A DNA stretch of 64,000 nt. Source: Streptomyces flavotricini (lineage in GTDB: Bacteria > Actinomycetota > Actinomycetes > Streptomycetales > Streptomycetaceae). Each line of letters starts with the position of its first letter. The stretch's first letter is position 1. Shown piece after piece: positions 47,992-56,461 of the stretch. The DNA lies in assembly GCF_020639365.1 (NCBI RefSeq), contig NZ_JAINUL010000001.1, positions 1,415,344 to 1,479,343 of the forward strand. The letters run 5' to 3'. Made by a program: the position numbers and the translations under genes. The notes beneath the pieces are model-generated. The model saw only the letters and a program-made list of their open reading frames with translations. It had not been told where the DNA came from and did no database searches.

Positions 47992-48056
47992 GGGGCCGGC
48001 GGGGCGCGGAACTCCCCCAGCTGACGCTGGGAGGGCCCCAGCGTCCCGCCGGCCCC
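47992..48056 (+). terminator. Hairpin between kdpC and kdpE
   Basis: GGGGCCGGCGGG (47992-48003) pairs with CCCGCCGGCCCC (48045-48056), enclosing a second smaller hairpin (around 48014-48031, CCCCCAGCTGACGCTGGG), and is followed by TTAC. This could partly terminate kdpFABC transcripts and set the level of the kdpED regulators. The assignment is from base-pairing only. Confidence 0.5.
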
Positions 48057-48092
48057 TTACCGTCCCCGCAACGAAGGAAAGGCTGCACACCG

Positions 48093-48782
48093 ATGACCCG
48101 GGTGCTGGTGGTGGAGGACGACCCTCAGCTCGTCCGCGCACTGAAGATCAATCTCCAGGCGCGCAAGTTCGACGTCGAGGAGGCTTCCGACGGGGGCTCG
48201 GCCCTGCGGCTCGCGGCCGCCCGCACGCCGGACGTCATAGTGCTGGACCTCGGCCTCCCGGACATGGACGGCATCGACGTCATCAAGAGCGTTCGCGGCT
48301 GGAGCCGGGTCCCCATCCTGGTCCTCTCCGCGCGTCACACCTCGGAGGACAAGATCCGAGCACTGGACGCCGGCGCGGACGACTACGTGACGAAACCGTT
48401 CAGCATGGACGAGCTCCTGGCCCGCCTGCGGGCCGCCGCCCGCAGGCAGGAGCCGACCACCCCATCCCAGGCCGACAAGGTCGCCGTCGTGACGACCGGC
48501 GAGTTCACCGTCGACCTGATCGCGAAGAAGGTCCACCGGGGCGAACGCACGGTGCGGCTGACCCCGACCGAGTGGCACCTGCTGGAAATCCTCATCACCC
48601 ACCCGGGCCGGCTGATCACCCAGAGCAGGCTCCTGCTGGAAGTCTGGGGCCCGAGTTATGGGGAGAACACCAACTACCTGCGCGTATACATGGCTCAGCT
48701 ACGGCGCAAGCTGGAAGCGGACCCCTCGCACCCCCGGTACCTGATCACCGAACCGGGCATGGGCTACCGCTTCGAACCCTGA
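48093..48782 (+). CDS. kdpE: KdpE, OmpR-type response regulator
   Basis: The 229-residue protein has a receiver domain (residues 1-118; acceptor Asp in VLDLGLPDMDG, Lys in YVTKPFS) and a winged-helix OmpR domain (about 130-228; RLTPTEWHLLEILITHPG, NTNYLRVYMAQLRRKLE). It is the classical activator of kdpFABC. It sits 123 bases after kdpC and 39 bases before kdpD, so kdpED likely form one unit. The inverted repeat at 43218-43271 is a candidate target. Confidence 0.95.
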   Translation: MTRVLVVEDDPQLVRALKINLQARKFDVEEASDGGSALRLAAARTPDVIVLDLGLPDMDGIDVIKSVRGWSRVPILVLSARHTSEDKIRALDAGADDYVTKPFSMDELLARLRAAARRQEPTTPSQADKVAVVTTGEFTVDLIAKKVHRGERTVRLTPTEWHLLEILITHPGRLITQSRLLLEVWGPSYGENTNYLRVYMAQLRRKLEADPSHPRYLITEPGMGYRFEP

Positions 48783-48821
48783 TCACCCACGCGATCGTCA
48801 CCAGAGAAGAAGAGTCTGAAC

Positions 48822-51368
48822 ATGGGACGCGGCAAGCTCCGCATCTACCTCGGCGCGGCACCGGGCGTCGGCAAGACGTACGCGATGCTGTCCGAGGCCC
48901 ACCGCCGCGTCGAGCGGGGCACCGACTGCGTCGTGGGCTTCGTCGAGCACCACAGCCGCCCGCGGACCGAGGTCATGCTGCACGGCCTCGAGCTCGTCGA
49001 GCGGCGCGAGATCGAGTACCGCGGCTCCACGTTCACCGAGATGGACGTCGACGCGATCCTCGCCCGCCGCCCCGCCGTGGCTCTCGTGGACGAGCTCGCG
49101 CACACGAACGTCCCGGGCTCGCGCAACGCCAAGCGGTGGCAGGACGTCGAGGAGCTGCTCCAGGCCGGCATCGACGTCGTCTCGACCGTCAACATCCAGC
49201 ATCTCGAATCACTGGGTGACGTGGTCGAGACGATCACCGGCGTCCGCCAGCGGGAGACGGTCCCGGACGAGGTCGCGCGCCGCGCCGACCAGATCGAGCT
49301 CGTCGACATGTCCCCGCAGGCGCTGCGCCGACGCATGGCGCACGGCAACGTCTACAAGCCCGACAAGGTCGACGCCGCCCTCTCCAACTACTTCCGCCCC
49401 GGGAACCTGACCGCGCTGCGCGAGCTGGCGCTGCTCTGGGTGGCCGACCGGGTCGACGAGTACCTCCAGGAGTACCGGGGCGAGCACAACATCCGCTCCA
49501 CCTGGCAGGCCCGCGAACGCATCGTCGTCGGTCTGACCGGCGGCCCCGAGGGACGTACGCTCATCCGGCGCGCCGCCCGGCTCGCCGAGAAGGGCGCGGG
49601 CGGCGAGGTCCTCGCCGTCTACATCGCCGCCAGCGACGGGCTCACCTCCGCCTCCCCCAAGGAACTGGCCGTCCAGCGCACCCTGGTCGAGGACCTCGGC
49701 GGCACCTTCCACCACGTCATAGGCGACAGCATCCCCGACGCGCTGCTGGAGTTCGCCCGCGGGTGCAACGCCACCCAGATCGTGCTGGGCGTCAGCCGAC
49801 GGCGCTCCTGGCAGTACGCATTCAGCCCAGGTGTCAGCGCCACCGTCGCCCGCGAATCGGGCCCGGACCTCGACGTCCACATCGTCACCCACGACGAGGC
49901 CGCCAAGGGCCGCCGCAGCCTGCCCGTCGCACGCGGCGCGCGGCTCGGCCGCTCGCGCATCATCTGGGGCTGGCTCACCGGCATCGCCGGCCCCGCCCTG
50001 CTCACCGTGCTGCTCAGCCAGCTCGTCCCCGAGCTCGGGCTCGCGAACGACATGCTGCTCTTCCTCACGTTCACGGTGGCGGCGGCCCTGCTCGGCGGCC
50101 TGCTCCCCGCGCTCGCCTCGGCGGCGTTCGGGTCCCTCCTGCTGAACTACTACTTCACGCCGCCACTGCACGAGTTCACGATCTCCGACCCGAGGAACAT
50201 CGTCGCCATCGCGATCTTCGTCGGTGTCGCGGTGTCGGTTGCCTCGGTAGTGGACCTGGCCGCCCGGCGTACGCACCAGGCCGCCCGGCTGCGCGCCGAA
50301 TCCGAGATCCTCTCCTTCCTCGCCGGCAGCGTCCTGCGCGGTGAGAACTCCCTCGACGCGCTCCTCGAACGGCTCCGCGAGACCTTCGCGATGCAGTCGG
50401 TCGTCCTCCTGGAGCGCAGCAGCGAGGTGGACCCCTGGACGACGGCGGCGTCCGTCGGCACCAGTCCCGTCGGCCGACCCGAGGACGCGGATGTCGACCT
50501 CCCCATAGGCGACAACATGGCCCTCGCCCTCACGGGCCGGGTCCTGCCCGCCGAGGACCGCCGCGTCCTGGGCGCCTTCGCCGCCCAGGCCGCCGTCGTA
50601 CTCGACCGCCAGCGCCTCGTCGACGAGGCCGAGAAGTCTCGTGAACTCGCCGAGGCCAACCGCATCCGCACCGCGCTCCTCGCCGCCGTCAGCCACGACC
50701 TGCGTACCCCGCTCGCCGGCATCAAGGCCTCCGTCACCTCCCTGCGCTCCGACGACGTCGAATGGTCCGAGGACGACAAGGCCGAACTCCTCGAAGGCAT
50801 CGAGGACGGAGCCGACCGCCTCGCCGCCCTGATCGGCAACCTCCTCGACATGTCCCGCCTCAACACCGGCACCGTCGTCCCGCTGATCCGCGAAACGGAT
50901 CTCGACGAGGTCGTCCCCATGGCCCTGGGCGGGGTACCCGAGGACAGCGTCGCGCTCGACATCCCCGAGACCCTGCCGATGGTGGCCGTCGACCGCGGGC
51001 TCCTGGAGCGGGCCGTCGCCAACATCGTCGAGAACGCCGTCAAGTACAGCTCCGACGGCCAACCCGTCCACGTCTCCGCCAGCGCGCTCGCCAGCCGGGT
51101 CGAGCTGCGCGTCGTCGACCGCGGGCCCGGCGTCCCGGACGAGGCCAAGAACCGGATCTTCGAACCCTTCCAGCGCCACGGCGACGCCCCGCGCGGCGCC
51201 GGCGTCGGCCTCGGCCTGGCTGTGGCCCGCGGCTTCACCGAGGCCATCGGCGGCACCCTCACCGCCGAGGACACCCCGGGCGGCGGCCTCACCATGGTCA
51301 TCACCCTCCCCATAGCAGGGGACGTCCCTCCGGTATCGCCGGAGCTCCCGACGTCTGCGGTCACCTGA
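48822..51368 (+). CDS. kdpD: KdpD, potassium/turgor sensor histidine kinase
   Basis: The 848-residue protein has the full KdpD plan: N-terminal KdpD domain with Walker A (GAAPGVGKTYAM at about 11-22) and VALVDELAHTNVPGSRN, a USP-like domain (about 230-355), and four membrane helices of DUF4118 (about 380-480, with LLNYYFTPPLHEF). A GAF domain (about 500-600), the HisKA site His625 (VSHDLRTPLAGI) and an HATPase domain ending PGGGLTMVITLPI complete it. It phosphorylates KdpE when K+ is limiting. A hairpin terminator lies 57 bases after the stop. Confidence 0.96.
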   Translation: MGRGKLRIYLGAAPGVGKTYAMLSEAHRRVERGTDCVVGFVEHHSRPRTEVMLHGLELVERREIEYRGSTFTEMDVDAILARRPAVALVDELAHTNVPGSRNAKRWQDVEELLQAGIDVVSTVNIQHLESLGDVVETITGVRQRETVPDEVARRADQIELVDMSPQALRRRMAHGNVYKPDKVDAALSNYFRPGNLTALRELALLWVADRVDEYLQEYRGEHNIRSTWQARERIVVGLTGGPEGRTLIRRAARLAEKGAGGEVLAVYIAASDGLTSASPKELAVQRTLVEDLGGTFHHVIGDSIPDALLEFARGCNATQIVLGVSRRRSWQYAFSPGVSATVARESGPDLDVHIVTHDEAAKGRRSLPVARGARLGRSRIIWGWLTGIAGPALLTVLLSQLVPELGLANDMLLFLTFTVAAALLGGLLPALASAAFGSLLLNYYFTPPLHEFTISDPRNIVAIAIFVGVAVSVASVVDLAARRTHQAARLRAESEILSFLAGSVLRGENSLDALLERLRETFAMQSVVLLERSSEVDPWTTAASVGTSPVGRPEDADVDLPIGDNMALALTGRVLPAEDRRVLGAFAAQAAVVLDRQRLVDEAEKSRELAEANRIRTALLAAVSHDLRTPLAGIKASVTSLRSDDVEWSEDDKAELLEGIEDGADRLAALIGNLLDMSRLNTGTVVPLIRETDLDEVVPMALGGVPEDSVALDIPETLPMVAVDRGLLERAVANIVENAVKYSSDGQPVHVSASALASRVELRVVDRGPGVPDEAKNRIFEPFQRHGDAPRGAGVGLGLAVARGFTEAIGGTLTAEDTPGGGLTMVITLPIAGDVPPVSPELPTSAVT

Positions 51369-51424
51369 CGACGAGGCGACCGGCAGGGCGACTCCCCGAG
51401 TACGGGCTGACGACAGGAACACGC

Positions 51425-51470
51425 GAGCCGTCCGGCCCCGGTATCCACACGCCGGAGAGCCGGACGGCTC
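51425..51470 (+). terminator. Hairpin terminator after kdpD
   Basis: GAGCCGTCCGGC (51425-51436) and GCCGGACGGCTC (51459-51470) form a perfect 12-bp stem with a 22-base loop, 57 bases downstream of the kdpD stop. It marks the end of the kdp transcription unit. Confidence 0.7.
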
Positions 51471-52034
51471 ATGTGTTGTGCGACGGGTGACCGACACGCG
51501 GTCGCATCGGTCCGTACCCCCACGGTGGGACCATGCGCCCTCGGGCGGTGTTCAGGTCACCGCCAGCCGGCCGCGTGCCGCCGGTCCGTCGTCCGGCTCC
51601 GTCGCAACACCAGTCTGCTCCGGGCGGATGGCCCTGGCAGTACTCCTTGACGGGTTCCTTCCGCACGGAAGTCGATCTTTGATGCGGCTCTGACGAGAGG
51701 TCGTCAGAAGGCCGTCAAGAAGCCTTCGTGCGCTTGCCTCCGGGTCCCCGATGCGCTGGGATTGCGCCATGAACAGCGGTCCGCGCTACGACGATCGGCC
51801 ACCGTCATGGTGGAGCCGTGCCGGTGTCGCATCGGTGCAGCCGACGGCGCCCGCTGTCCGCCCGGCCCTCTGACGTCGGCCGCGCGTACTCCCCGTACCT
51901 GCCATCAGCCCCTTGAAGGGTGCTGACCGAGGCCGCGTACGCATCCTCACCTTCACCGCATGGACCGAGCCCACGCACCAGCCTCTCGCTGGGGCGCCGG
52001 GCACTTCGGCCATGCCTGCTTCCAGGAATCCCAC
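51471..52034. other. 564-base gap between the kdp locus and the SDR gene
   Basis: No frame here carries recognisable domain sequence. Near 51680-51730 short repeats GTCAGAAGGCCGTCAAGAAG appear (CGTCA/GTCAAGA units), possibly a promoter region. The last 100 bases should hold the SDR promoter. Otherwise I see nothing. Confidence 0.4.
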
Positions 52035-52841
52035 ATGCCTTCATCCCTGTCCGGACGTACCGTCCTCGTCACCGGAGCCACCTCCGGCATCGGCTACGAG
52101 ACCGCCCGCCGGCTCGCCGAGCGCGGCGCCACCGTCCTCCTCCACGGTCGTACGCCCGAGGAGGCCCAGGCCGCCGCCGACCGGCTCGTTGCCACCGCCG
52201 GGGTGGACGGCGCCCGTCTCCGGGCGCTCGCCGCCGACTTCGTTCGCCTGGAGGAGGTCGAGAACCTCGCCCACGCCGTCGTACGGGAGCACCCGCGCCT
52301 GGACGTACTGGTCAACAACGCGGCCATCGCCGCACCCGAGCGCCACACGCTCACCGCCGACGGGAACGAGATCTCCTTCCAGGTCAACTTCCTGGCCCAC
52401 TACCTCCTCACCAACCTCCTGGAGCCCGCCCTCACCAGCGACCCCGGCGGACGCGTCGTCAACGTCTCCTCCGCGCTCCACCGCACGGGTGCCATCCAGT
52501 GGAACGACCCGCAGCGCGTGCGGCGTTACTCGCGCCTCGCCGCGTACGCCCAGTCTCAGCTCGCGCTGACCGTCTTCGCCGCCGACCCGCGCGTCACCGC
52601 CGTCTCCGTCAACCCCGGCGTCTGCGAGACCGGTCTTCTGCCGCTGTACGGCCACGAGGGCGCGCCCGCCACCGAAGGTGCCCAGCACGTCGCACGGCTC
52701 TGCGACCCGGCCACCGAGATCGTCAACGGCGCCTACTACGACCGCTCCGAGCGCGTCGCCCCGGCCCCCGCCGCCACCGAGGACCGCACCGTCAAGCGCC
52801 TCAACAAGCTCGCCGACCTCCTCGTCGGCCACACCGCCTGA
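52035..52841 (+). CDS. Short-chain dehydrogenase/reductase-like protein with altered active site
   Basis: The 268-residue protein has a Rossmann fold with TGATSGIGYETARRL (NADP-binding glycine motif, about residues 14-28), VNNAAIAAPE, the catalytic-serine region VVNVSSALH, and YAQSQLALTVFA where the YxxxK motif should be. The lysine is replaced by glutamine, so proton relay is probably impaired. It may be an inactive regulator, or the mutation may be recent. The ATG at 52035 has AGGAA upstream. A 24-residue basic peptide gene follows 14 bases later, and a fragment of a second SDR C-terminus is at 54740. Confidence 0.85.
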   Translation: MPSSLSGRTVLVTGATSGIGYETARRLAERGATVLLHGRTPEEAQAAADRLVATAGVDGARLRALAADFVRLEEVENLAHAVVREHPRLDVLVNNAAIAAPERHTLTADGNEISFQVNFLAHYLLTNLLEPALTSDPGGRVVNVSSALHRTGAIQWNDPQRVRRYSRLAAYAQSQLALTVFAADPRVTAVSVNPGVCETGLLPLYGHEGAPATEGAQHVARLCDPATEIVNGAYYDRSERVAPAPAATEDRTVKRLNKLADLLVGHTA

Positions 52842-52855
52842 AGGGATCCACGGAC

Positions 52856-52930
52856 ATGTCCAAGCGCGCACGCAAGAAGAGGGCCCGCCGCAAGAAGGGC
52901 TCCAACCACGGCAGCAAGCCCAACTGCTAG
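52856..52930 (+). CDS. 24-residue strongly basic peptide
   Basis: ATG at 52856 opens MSKRARKKRARRKKGSNHGS plus KPNC, with 12 Lys/Arg in 24 residues. The gene begins 14 bases after the SDR stop with GGGATCC in front. I recall very similar short basic proteins, annotated as hypothetical, in other Streptomyces. It could bind nucleic acid or the ribosome, but that is only an inference from charge. The coding bias (GC-rich third positions) supports it being real. Confidence 0.6.
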   Translation: MSKRARKKRARRKKGSNHGSKPNC

Positions 52931-52945
52931 TCATCCGCCCGACCC

Positions 52946-53515
52946 GTGGGGCGGCCCTCCGACAGGTCCGCCCCACCTGCATCCCTCATCCAACAGCTCG
53001 CTGAGCTCCCCGAGGTCGCCGCCGCGTCGGACACGTCGGCCAGCCGGTCCAGAGCGGTCTCGTGTGCCCTCCCCGCCGAGGCCGGAGCCCAAATCGAGCG
53101 TCTGGCTCGCCGGGGATTCACGCCTCGGTGGGTGGACCTGCAGCGCGATCCGTGGATCCTCGTGTTCGCCACCCACCCGGACCGCGCGTTCACCCTCTTC
53201 CGCGACCAGGCCGAGACCACGGCCGACCCGGCGCTGCGGCAGCTCTACCTCGGCTAGGACCACGCGTACGACCTCGACGCCGACGATCCCCGCATCGACG
53301 GTCTCGCGCAACGCTTCGCCGGTGCGACACGGGAGCGCTACGGACGCGACGTGCGGGCAGCCCGGTCACGGTGGCGCGCCGCAGCCGGCCGGCGCGCCGC
53401 GAGCTACAGGGCACACGTGGGCGAGTACCTCTCCCCGGAAGTCGGCCAGCCGTCGCCGCACCCCAGCCACCGCCAAGGAGCAAGATCCGGAGCCGGGCCT
53501 AGGATTGGCCCGTGA
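52946..53515 (+). pseudogene. Uncharacterised protein gene split by an in-frame TAG
   Basis: The frame reads ALPAEAGAQIERLARRGFTP, then WVDLQRDPWILVFATHPDRA and LRQLYLG, and stops at TAG (53255-53257). The same frame continues directly with DHAYDLDADDPRIDGLAQRF and RAHVGEYLSPEVGQPS to a TGA at 53513-53515. That TGA overlaps the GTG of the next gene (GTGA). The continuing coding bias and the overlap indicate one gene broken by a nonsense mutation (a sequencing error is possible). I recognise no family, and the start is unclear. Confidence 0.55.
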
Positions 53516-54354
53516 GCACGGCAGACGACGACCGCATCGCCCTCGACCTCCTCGACGCCCATCTGGAAGACCTGTGGCGGGCAGCCGTCGAACTCCAGCG
53601 GGGAAACCGGGCCGTCGTCCCCGAGGTACCGCGCGAGCTGAGCGGGGCCGCTTCGGACGGTGCGGCCACGGAACTCCTGCGGTGGGGGTACGGAGAGCTG
53701 GCCGGCATTCCGCGCTCGCCGGCCGACGTGTTCGCCCGCAGCATCGGCAGCACCCTCATGGAGGTGCGGCGGCGGCGCAGCCCCTGGAACGCGGCGGCCC
53801 TGCGCCTGCTGGAAGACCCGTACGTCTTCCTTGCCACCGGCCCGCGCCGGCATGAGGACTGGGCCGTGGACGTGCTCGCCCTGATGCACCGTGAGGTCCC
53901 GGACCCGCGCGGTTGGCTGCGGATCGACGGCGACCGCACCAACAATGCCCGCTACGCCGTGCCGACGTACCCCTTCGAGCCGCCGCCCGCCGCCGAGTTC
54001 CGGGACCGCCTGCACGAGCTGGAGCCGGCGGGGGCCATCACCGCGCTCGCCGTCATGGCGGAGGAGTGGAACGAAGGCCGGCCCGTCCGGAACCGGCCGG
54101 AGCGCGATGCCCTGCTGGCCGACGCACGGGTCCTGCTGGACCGCTACGGCCCGGACGCCCGGTTCTGGACCAATGCCCAGGAGGCGGCTTCGGACCCCGC
54201 CCGGGACTTCGTCCAGGCCGGCCTCCGAGGGACGAGGGTCCACGGGTTCATCACAGGCGAGTACATCAACGGCCTCGACCTGTTCGAAGAACTGGGCCTC
54301 ATCGCCGTGTCCGACGAAGAGGTCGGGGTCTTCTGGTCCTTCGGCGCATACTGA
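53512..54354 (+). CDS. Uncharacterised protein
   Basis: The 280-residue soluble protein starts with GTG overlapping the stop of the preceding broken gene. It has an acidic N-terminal helix (DDDRIALDLLDAHLEDLWRA), a central EDPYVFLATGPRRHEDWAVD, then WLRIDGDRTNNARYAVPTYP, and ends GLIAVSDEEVGVFWSFGAY. Helical content is high and there are no signal peptide, membrane segments or known catalytic motifs. I do not recognise the family. Codon bias is that of a genuine gene. Confidence 0.7.
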   Translation: MSTADDDRIALDLLDAHLEDLWRAAVELQRGNRAVVPEVPRELSGAASDGAATELLRWGYGELAGIPRSPADVFARSIGSTLMEVRRRRSPWNAAALRLLEDPYVFLATGPRRHEDWAVDVLALMHREVPDPRGWLRIDGDRTNNARYAVPTYPFEPPPAAEFRDRLHELEPAGAITALAVMAEEWNEGRPVRNRPERDALLADARVLLDRYGPDARFWTNAQEAASDPARDFVQAGLRGTRVHGFITGEYINGLDLFEELGLIAVSDEEVGVFWSFGAY

Positions 54355-54660
54355 CACCGGCTCCCCTTGTACCCGGACCCGTCCAGATCCCTGGCCCGTC
54401 ACCCCCGGGAGCCTGTCTTGGCGATCACCTCGCGGCCCAGAAGCAAGGGCCACGGGAGGCAGATCACACTGGCGTCCGGGGCGGACCGGGATCAGAGCTG
54501 TATCAAGGACTGGCCGACCGTCTTGAGCCGCGCCTCGCAAGGCAGTTGGATGGGTGATGTGAACAGCGGTCTGCGCCACGACGACCGGCCACCGCATACG
54601 GTGCGCCCGGCCTCGTGCGCTGCTCACCCGCCGGTGCGCTGACGCACCGTTCCCGAACCG

Positions 54661-54695
54661 CGGCCGCCCGCCCCCGCCCGTACAGCGGGCGGCCG
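54661..54695. terminator. Strong hairpin (first of two)
   Basis: CGGCCGCCCGC (54661-54671) pairs with GCGGGCGGCCG (54685-54695) over a 13-base loop. It lies about 300 bases after the uncharacterised gene and directly before a second hairpin. It may be a terminator or a decayed repeat. Confidence 0.55.
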
Positions 54696-54701
54696 CTTCC
54701 A

Positions 54702-54733
54702 CCCGGTGCCTGCCCCGCCGGGCAGGCACCGGG
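54702..54733. terminator. Strong hairpin (second of two)
   Basis: CCCGGTGCCTGCCC (54702-54715) and GGGCAGGCACCGGG (54720-54733) form a perfect 14-bp stem with a four-base loop, among the most stable structures in the window. Its position seven bases after another hairpin and just before an SDR-like remnant suggests a transcription stop, or a border of a deletion. Confidence 0.6.
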
Positions 54734-54739
54734 CCTCAC

Positions 54740-54854
54740 CTTGCGTCCTGCGACCGTGACGAGCGCGAGGCCCCGGCCGCCCGCGCCACCGAGGAGCGCC
54801 CGATCCGGCGCCCTGGACGAGCTCGCCGAACTGCTCGTCGGCCACGACGCCTGA
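54740..54854 (+). pseudogene. SDR C-terminal fragment
   Basis: One frame gives CDRDEREAPAARATEE, and the next frame gives ALDELAELLVGHDA followed by TGA at 54852-54854. The two correspond to YDRSERVAPAPAATED and LNKLADLLVGHTA at the C-terminus of the intact SDR at 52035-52841. The rest of the gene is absent. It is probably the tail of a duplicated SDR gene that was deleted up to the hairpins. Confidence 0.6.
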
Positions 54855-54943
54855 AGGTGAACCCACCCCGGGACGGGACGGCCTCCCGTCAGGGAGCGCC
54901 ACGCTCCCCTCCATCCCAGCCCGCGCGCCACAAGGGAGTGTTG

Positions 54944-55759
54944 ATGATCGAAATCGCGCCGCAGCAACTGCCCACGCTGAGCCGGTGGTTTCCCACCGGC
55001 TCCCCCGGTCTCGGGGCACTCGCCGAGCACGTGCTGACCACGGGCAACGGCTACTGGTGGGCCGATCGTCCTGACCGGCCCCGGGTCCTCGCCGTCACCT
55101 GCGCGGACCACGTGCTGCTGCGCGGCGACCCCAGCGCGCTCGCCCCGGATGCCCTGGCCCGGTTCGCGGACCAGTACGTCGAGGCGCCCTCACGCTTCTG
55201 GCCCGCCCTCGGCTCCGCTTTCGAGCGCGTCATCCCCTGGGAACGGATGCTGTACGTCCACCAGGCTCAGGCATCGGCATGCCTCCCCCGCACGCCGCGT
55301 GGCGTGACGGTGCGTCGGCTGACACCCGAGGACGTTCCGGCACTGGCCGAGCTGCACTCCGAGAACGCCTGGATCCATGCCAGTTGGGGTGGACCGTCCC
55401 GGCTGGCCGCCTCGGGCCACGCCTGGGCCGCTTTCGCCAAGGGCCGGATCCTCTCCGTCGCCTGCACCTACTTCCTCGGCAGCGCCTACGAGGACATCGC
55501 GGTCGTCACCGTGCCCGACCGCCGCCGCGAACGTCTCGCACTGGCCTGCGTCGCCGGCTTGGCGGCGGATGTCCAGGCGCGCGGACGCACCGCGAGCTGG
55601 TGCTGCTCGCGCGACAACCGACCCAGCCGACTGCTGGCCTGGACGGCCGGATTCCGGCTCACCCACGAATACGTCCACCACGCCACGGGCCGCGCCCTGG
55701 CACACGAGGTCCGGGCAGCGCCGGTGCCGACGTCGGGCGGGGCCGCAGCCTTGGCCTGA
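54944..55759 (+). CDS. GNAT-family N-acetyltransferase-like protein
   Basis: The 271-residue protein has an N-terminal domain of unknown type (residues 1-110) and a GNAT-like C-terminal domain (about 115-255). The C-terminal domain has VRRLTPEDVPALAELHSENA, the acceptor-side strand ILSVACTYFLGSAYEDIAVV, and the helix region RRERLALACVAGLAADVQAR where acetyl-CoA normally binds. The expected R/QxxGxG/A pattern is only partly kept. The protein probably transfers an acyl group to an amine; the substrate is unknown. GGGAGTG lies before the ATG at 54944. Confidence 0.7.
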   Translation: MIEIAPQQLPTLSRWFPTGSPGLGALAEHVLTTGNGYWWADRPDRPRVLAVTCADHVLLRGDPSALAPDALARFADQYVEAPSRFWPALGSAFERVIPWERMLYVHQAQASACLPRTPRGVTVRRLTPEDVPALAELHSENAWIHASWGGPSRLAASGHAWAAFAKGRILSVACTYFLGSAYEDIAVVTVPDRRRERLALACVAGLAADVQARGRTASWCCSRDNRPSRLLAWTAGFRLTHEYVHHATGRALAHEVRAAPVPTSGGAAALA

Positions 55760-56222
55760 CGGCCGGCTCGCCACGTCGAGTACGTCGCGCTCTGGGCAGT
55801 CACCCGGCGCGGCGGGCTCCGGTGGGACCGCACCTGCCAGCGCCTCGCGCAGCGCGGCTTCGCTCGGCGCGCCGAAAACCGTGCCGTCCTCGTCCCGCCG
55901 ACGATCGCCTCGGCCACGCGCTCGACGATCTGCGCACCGCCGTGGTGGCGGTCGAGGCCGACAAGGCCTGCGTGGACGCAGAAGAACAGGGCTGCTGCTG
56001 GTGGCCGCCGAGATACCCACCGGCATAGGCCCGGCCCCGGCCCCTCGTCGGCCCTGGCACCCGACACGTCATCCTCGGCACCATCGACGCCCGAGCGCTC
56101 TGCCGAGCCATCCATCCCAGCGAACTGCGAGCGCACACAGGATGACGGCGACAGAACCCGCGCCGGGTTCACCCGCGTTACGTCAAGGGCGGGGACCGCC
56201 TTCACCCAGACGAGAGCGATCC
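55760..56222. other. 463-base region of scrambled coding traces
   Basis: Short coding-like pieces occur in different plus-strand frames: HALDDLRTAVVAVEADKA, LLLVAAEIPTG and HVILGTIDARALCRAIHPSE. No frame spans the region. It looks like a gene broken by several frameshifts or deletions. I cannot name the original protein. Confidence 0.4.
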
Positions 56223-56345
56223 ATGCACACCGAACCGAACCAGGCCGTATGCAAAGGATGTGGCCGAGCCGGATTCGCGGCTTTGCAACACCACCGAACC
56301 CTCCAGGGATTGCCCGTCATCACCGCCCGGATCAACAGCGCGTGA
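56223..56345 (+). CDS. Possible 40-residue zinc-ribbon-like peptide
   Basis: ATG at 56223 opens MHTEPNQAVCKGCGRAGFAA and 20 more residues, ending ITARINSA. There is one CxxC pair, which could be half of a zinc ribbon. The ribosome site is weak (GAGAGCG). The neighbouring sequence is degenerate, so this may be a remnant rather than a gene. Confidence 0.35.
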   Translation: MHTEPNQAVCKGCGRAGFAALQHHRTLQGLPVITARINSA

Positions 56346-56461
56346 GATAGCGGTAGACCCCGCCGGATCCCGGCCGGACGAGATCAGTCAAGGCCGCCCG
56401 GCCCGCTGGGACCCAGAAAAAACGCTTTGTGCACGGGCGAGATGCGGGCTTGAGTGCGTCC

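Noticed and set aside
45136..48141. 1001-codon minus-strand open frame opposite kdpB and kdpC
   Set aside because: Both real genes have clear motifs and four-base overlaps; the long antisense frame is a product of high third-position GC.
49209..51497. 762-codon minus-strand frame opposite kdpD
   Set aside because: It is antisense to an unmistakable KdpD and its translation has no recognisable domain.
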